Source: Brachynemurus nebulosus (lineage: Eukaryota; Arthropoda; Insecta; Neuroptera; Myrmeleontidae). Taken from it: DNA of 64,000 nucleotides. The notes beneath the pieces are model-generated. The model was given only the letters and a program-made list of their open reading frames with translations. It was not told the DNA's origin and ran no database searches. Positions 61,913 to 64,000 of this stretch are shown one piece after another (positions within the stretch are counted from its first letter, which is position 1; each line of letters starts with the position of its first letter). The stretch is taken from positions 2,234,501 through 2,298,500 of the forward strand of contig JAPWDM010000034.1 in NCBI GenBank assembly GCA_035578155.1, in the 5' to 3' direction. The position numbers were made by a program, and so were the translations under genes.

Positions 61913-62407
61913 ATACAGTAAATTACGATCATCGTTGAAAGTTTTTCAGTTATTTGTTTGCGTTCAGTGTCAACAGTCGATGCTCAGTTTTGGTTTATTA
62001 TAAGAGTGTGTCTTTAAAAATTACCACTGTTAACCCTAACGCTGACAGTTGTATATTAATCGACAAAGTATTTCCGCCTACCGACTGTCTGTCGATTGGT
62101 CGACAAAATCATTAATGGTTTTGTTTTACTGTGCTAAAAGTTGTTATTAAAAATTGGTAAATTATTAGACATTTAACCACAGTATGCGACTACTATACCT
62201 ACTGTATTCGACTTCTTTACTTATCTAGTTGGTTGTTGGGGTGGAGGTGGAGAGGGCGGAAGGTTTCATGCAGCCTAGGGGCGGCACGAAACTAAAATCG
62301 GCCCTGAATTAATGATGGTGGGGGTCCAGCTTAATGTGGGCTTTTTAATGCATTTTATTTTCTAAATTTGTACAGCATATCGCTACAAAATTTTACAGCA
62401 ACTAACG

Positions 62408-63328
62408 AGTAAAGGTCCCGAGGCCGAACCTATCGATTTTGATGAAACTTAAATATGTTGTAGAACACTAAAAACTAAGGGACACGTATTTTTTTTTATC
62501 TGCGGAAAAACGGTTTAAAGGGGTGAAATCGCCCTCCAAAAATTGGGGTAAAAATTTAATTTTTCAAATATCTCGAAAACAGTAAGAGATAGAGCAAAAG
62601 TTTAAATTGGCGATATTACTCTTTTTTAAAGAGCTATCTATCGATATGCAATTTGTTCAAATTGCATATCGATAGATTGCATATCAATTTTACCCACTAT
62701 CAGTGTGTTAATAGCAAAAATTAGTGTATATAAACTAGTATGTAATTTAAGAGGGTGACTCACCCCCTCTGCAATGTTGCCCAAACTCAATTTTGAATTC
62801 GAGAATTTCATTTATACGTTTTTCTAATTGTCTTAAGCTATTTTCCATGAAGAAGAACTTCTTGAAATACCCAAATTGTACGACTATTCGACAGTCACCC
62901 TCTAGTTAACTACCCCTAGACTTAATATTAGGGCATTGAGCAAAAATAGGTCAATTAGATTTTTTGACGTAGATTTCAAATCTGTAAACAAAATTTTTAT
63001 ATTGTTTATTTTTCACCCCCTTTTTGCAAAATTAACCCCCAAATTTTAACCCCCAACCACCCCTGTTGATGTAATATGAACAAATTGCATATCAATAGAT
63101 AGCTCTTTAAAAAAGAGCAATATCGCCAATTTAAACTTTTGCTCTATCTCTTACTGTTTTCGAGATATTCGAAAAATTAAATTTTTACCCCAATTTTTGG
63201 AGGGCGATTTCATCCCTCCAAACTGTTTTTCCGCAGATAAAAAAAAAAAACGTGTCCCTTAGTTTTTAGTGTTCTACAATATATTTAAGTTTCATCGAAA
63301 TCGATAGGTCCGGCCTCGGGACCTTTAC
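62408..63328. mobile_element. Foldback element with about 260-bp arms
   Basis: AGTAAAGGTCCCGAGGCCG starts the left arm and its inverse ends the right arm. The arms continue through ATCGATTTTGATGAAACTTA-like text, TCTGCGGAAAAACGGTTT, AATTGGGGTAAAAATTTAAT and GGCGATATTACTCTTTTTTA to CTATCGATATGCAATTTG. The middle (about 62700-63050) is A+T-rich. One-arm relative at 41746. Confidence 0.85.
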
Positions 63329-64000
63329 TTGTAAGATCATGTGCATATATGTATATGATTATTGAAAATTAAATGTGAGGTATGAGGTAATATTGGTGAT
63401 GGCGTCTTCCCGGTTGGTTTCAAATTCATCTACCTACCAGTAAGAACAAAGTTGTTACCCAATATCCACTAGAGTAACTTGTAGTAACACAGATTCGTCT
63501 TTGTCACTTAATTTTACATCTTAATTGTTCAAATATGCCGGTGTGTCCACCACTTGTGTTCAAGGACGAATTTTTATTGTCACAGTCCGCTATGTGGCAC
63601 TGAAGTACAGTGGAACTTTCAAATATGTATTACTAATTTACAGGAAGGAACAAATATACATAAGATAAAATTGGAGTGACAAAATAAAAAAAAAAGAAGC
63701 AAGAATACGAAGATATAAGTTTATTTAAAATAACAAATAACCCAAAGCCTACAAGTACTTTTCGTAGATTATATTGTACAACAGCGACTGTAAGCGATAT
63801 GTCTTCTCTATAAAAGATTGGTAATTATGCACTTACGATGTGCATTAGAAATGTATATTTTTTTAATTTTAAATGAAACTAGAGACAAAAATAACAGATT
63901 CTACGTTTTTATTTTTTTGTGGACTCCTTGATAAATAATTAAAATATTGATTTAAAATTGTCGTCTGATTCTGATTTTTCATATATGTGTGAGCGTTCTA
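63329..64000. other. Right edge, non-coding
   Basis: Contains the inverted partner (about 63548-63597) of 55042-55090 and a lone CAGTGGAAC pogo-like start near 63608. No gene recognised. Confidence 0.45.

Larger units (their letters stand above)
60064..62306. mobile_element. Outer hAT-like element of a four-level nest
   Basis: Ends CAGGACCTATTTTCTAA (left) and, read inward from the right, CAGGGCCGATTTTAGTT. AATTAATG lies exactly on both sides (60056-60063, 62307-62314), an 8-bp hAT duplication. After removing the inserts at 60090-60740 and 60885-61912, little over 560 bp remains, so it was itself a small non-autonomous element (CTAGAGCGGCAGATTTTTGG, GGGCGGCAAATTTT inside). Confidence 0.88.

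Overview
Insect nuclear DNA. The evidence is a spliced gene whose last exons encode the C-terminus of Shroom with its ASD2 domain, GT-AG introns, very high A+T, long (TA)n microsatellites, a mariner transposase, Penelope-like and piggyBac remnants, and many MITEs. The order of insect is not settled by what I can see. Only one cellular gene is supported.

Gene content. Five exons on the + strand (48813-49981, 51898-52072, 52138-52297, 52374-52640, 55390-55653) join in frame into the last 677 codons of a Shroom-like actin-binding and Rho-kinase-binding protein. The upstream exons (start codon, any PDZ/ASD1-type parts) lie outside the window or were not recognised, so 1-48812 is either a very long Shroom intron or intergenic. 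The 3' UTR probably runs to a poly(A) signal near 56033 or 57283.

Repeats, left to right. A 1.4-kb repeat arm (1-1396) has an inverted partner 27 kb away (28362-29443). Next come a T-rich minisatellite (1492-1694), a CAGGGTGTCC transposon (3671-4526), an inverted Penelope-like fragment with a GIY-YIG domain (4965-6150), a TTAA foldback element (7339-7926), a hAT MITE (10353-11056), a full-length mariner (12561-13820) and a TTAA/piggyBac-type MITE (15030-15454). These are followed by a 1-kb TA-flanked element (17351-18384), a mariner fragment (19835-20280), a perfect TIR MITE (20359-20524), an element with 91-bp perfect TIRs (22341-23763), Harbinger-like and pogo-like MITEs (24332, 27227), a decayed piggyBac with a Cys-rich tail (30600-31575), and more MITEs to 46 kb.

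Two dispersed families carry a central (TA)n tract. Family A has subterminal TAGCGAATTTCC inverted repeats and a DINE-1/Helentron-like architecture; it is also the source of a 486-bp palindrome at 57567. Family B has copies at 20750, 35112 and 44530. The right end holds a nest four elements deep (60064-62306) and a foldback element (62408-63328).

The genes do not form a pathway: this is one developmental gene in a dense, repeatedly self-inserted transposon landscape. I found no convincing new biological system. The most unusual items are the nested insertions with intact target-site duplications, the large palindrome, a perfect 42-bp hairpin at 45203-45293, and the microsatellite-bearing family.
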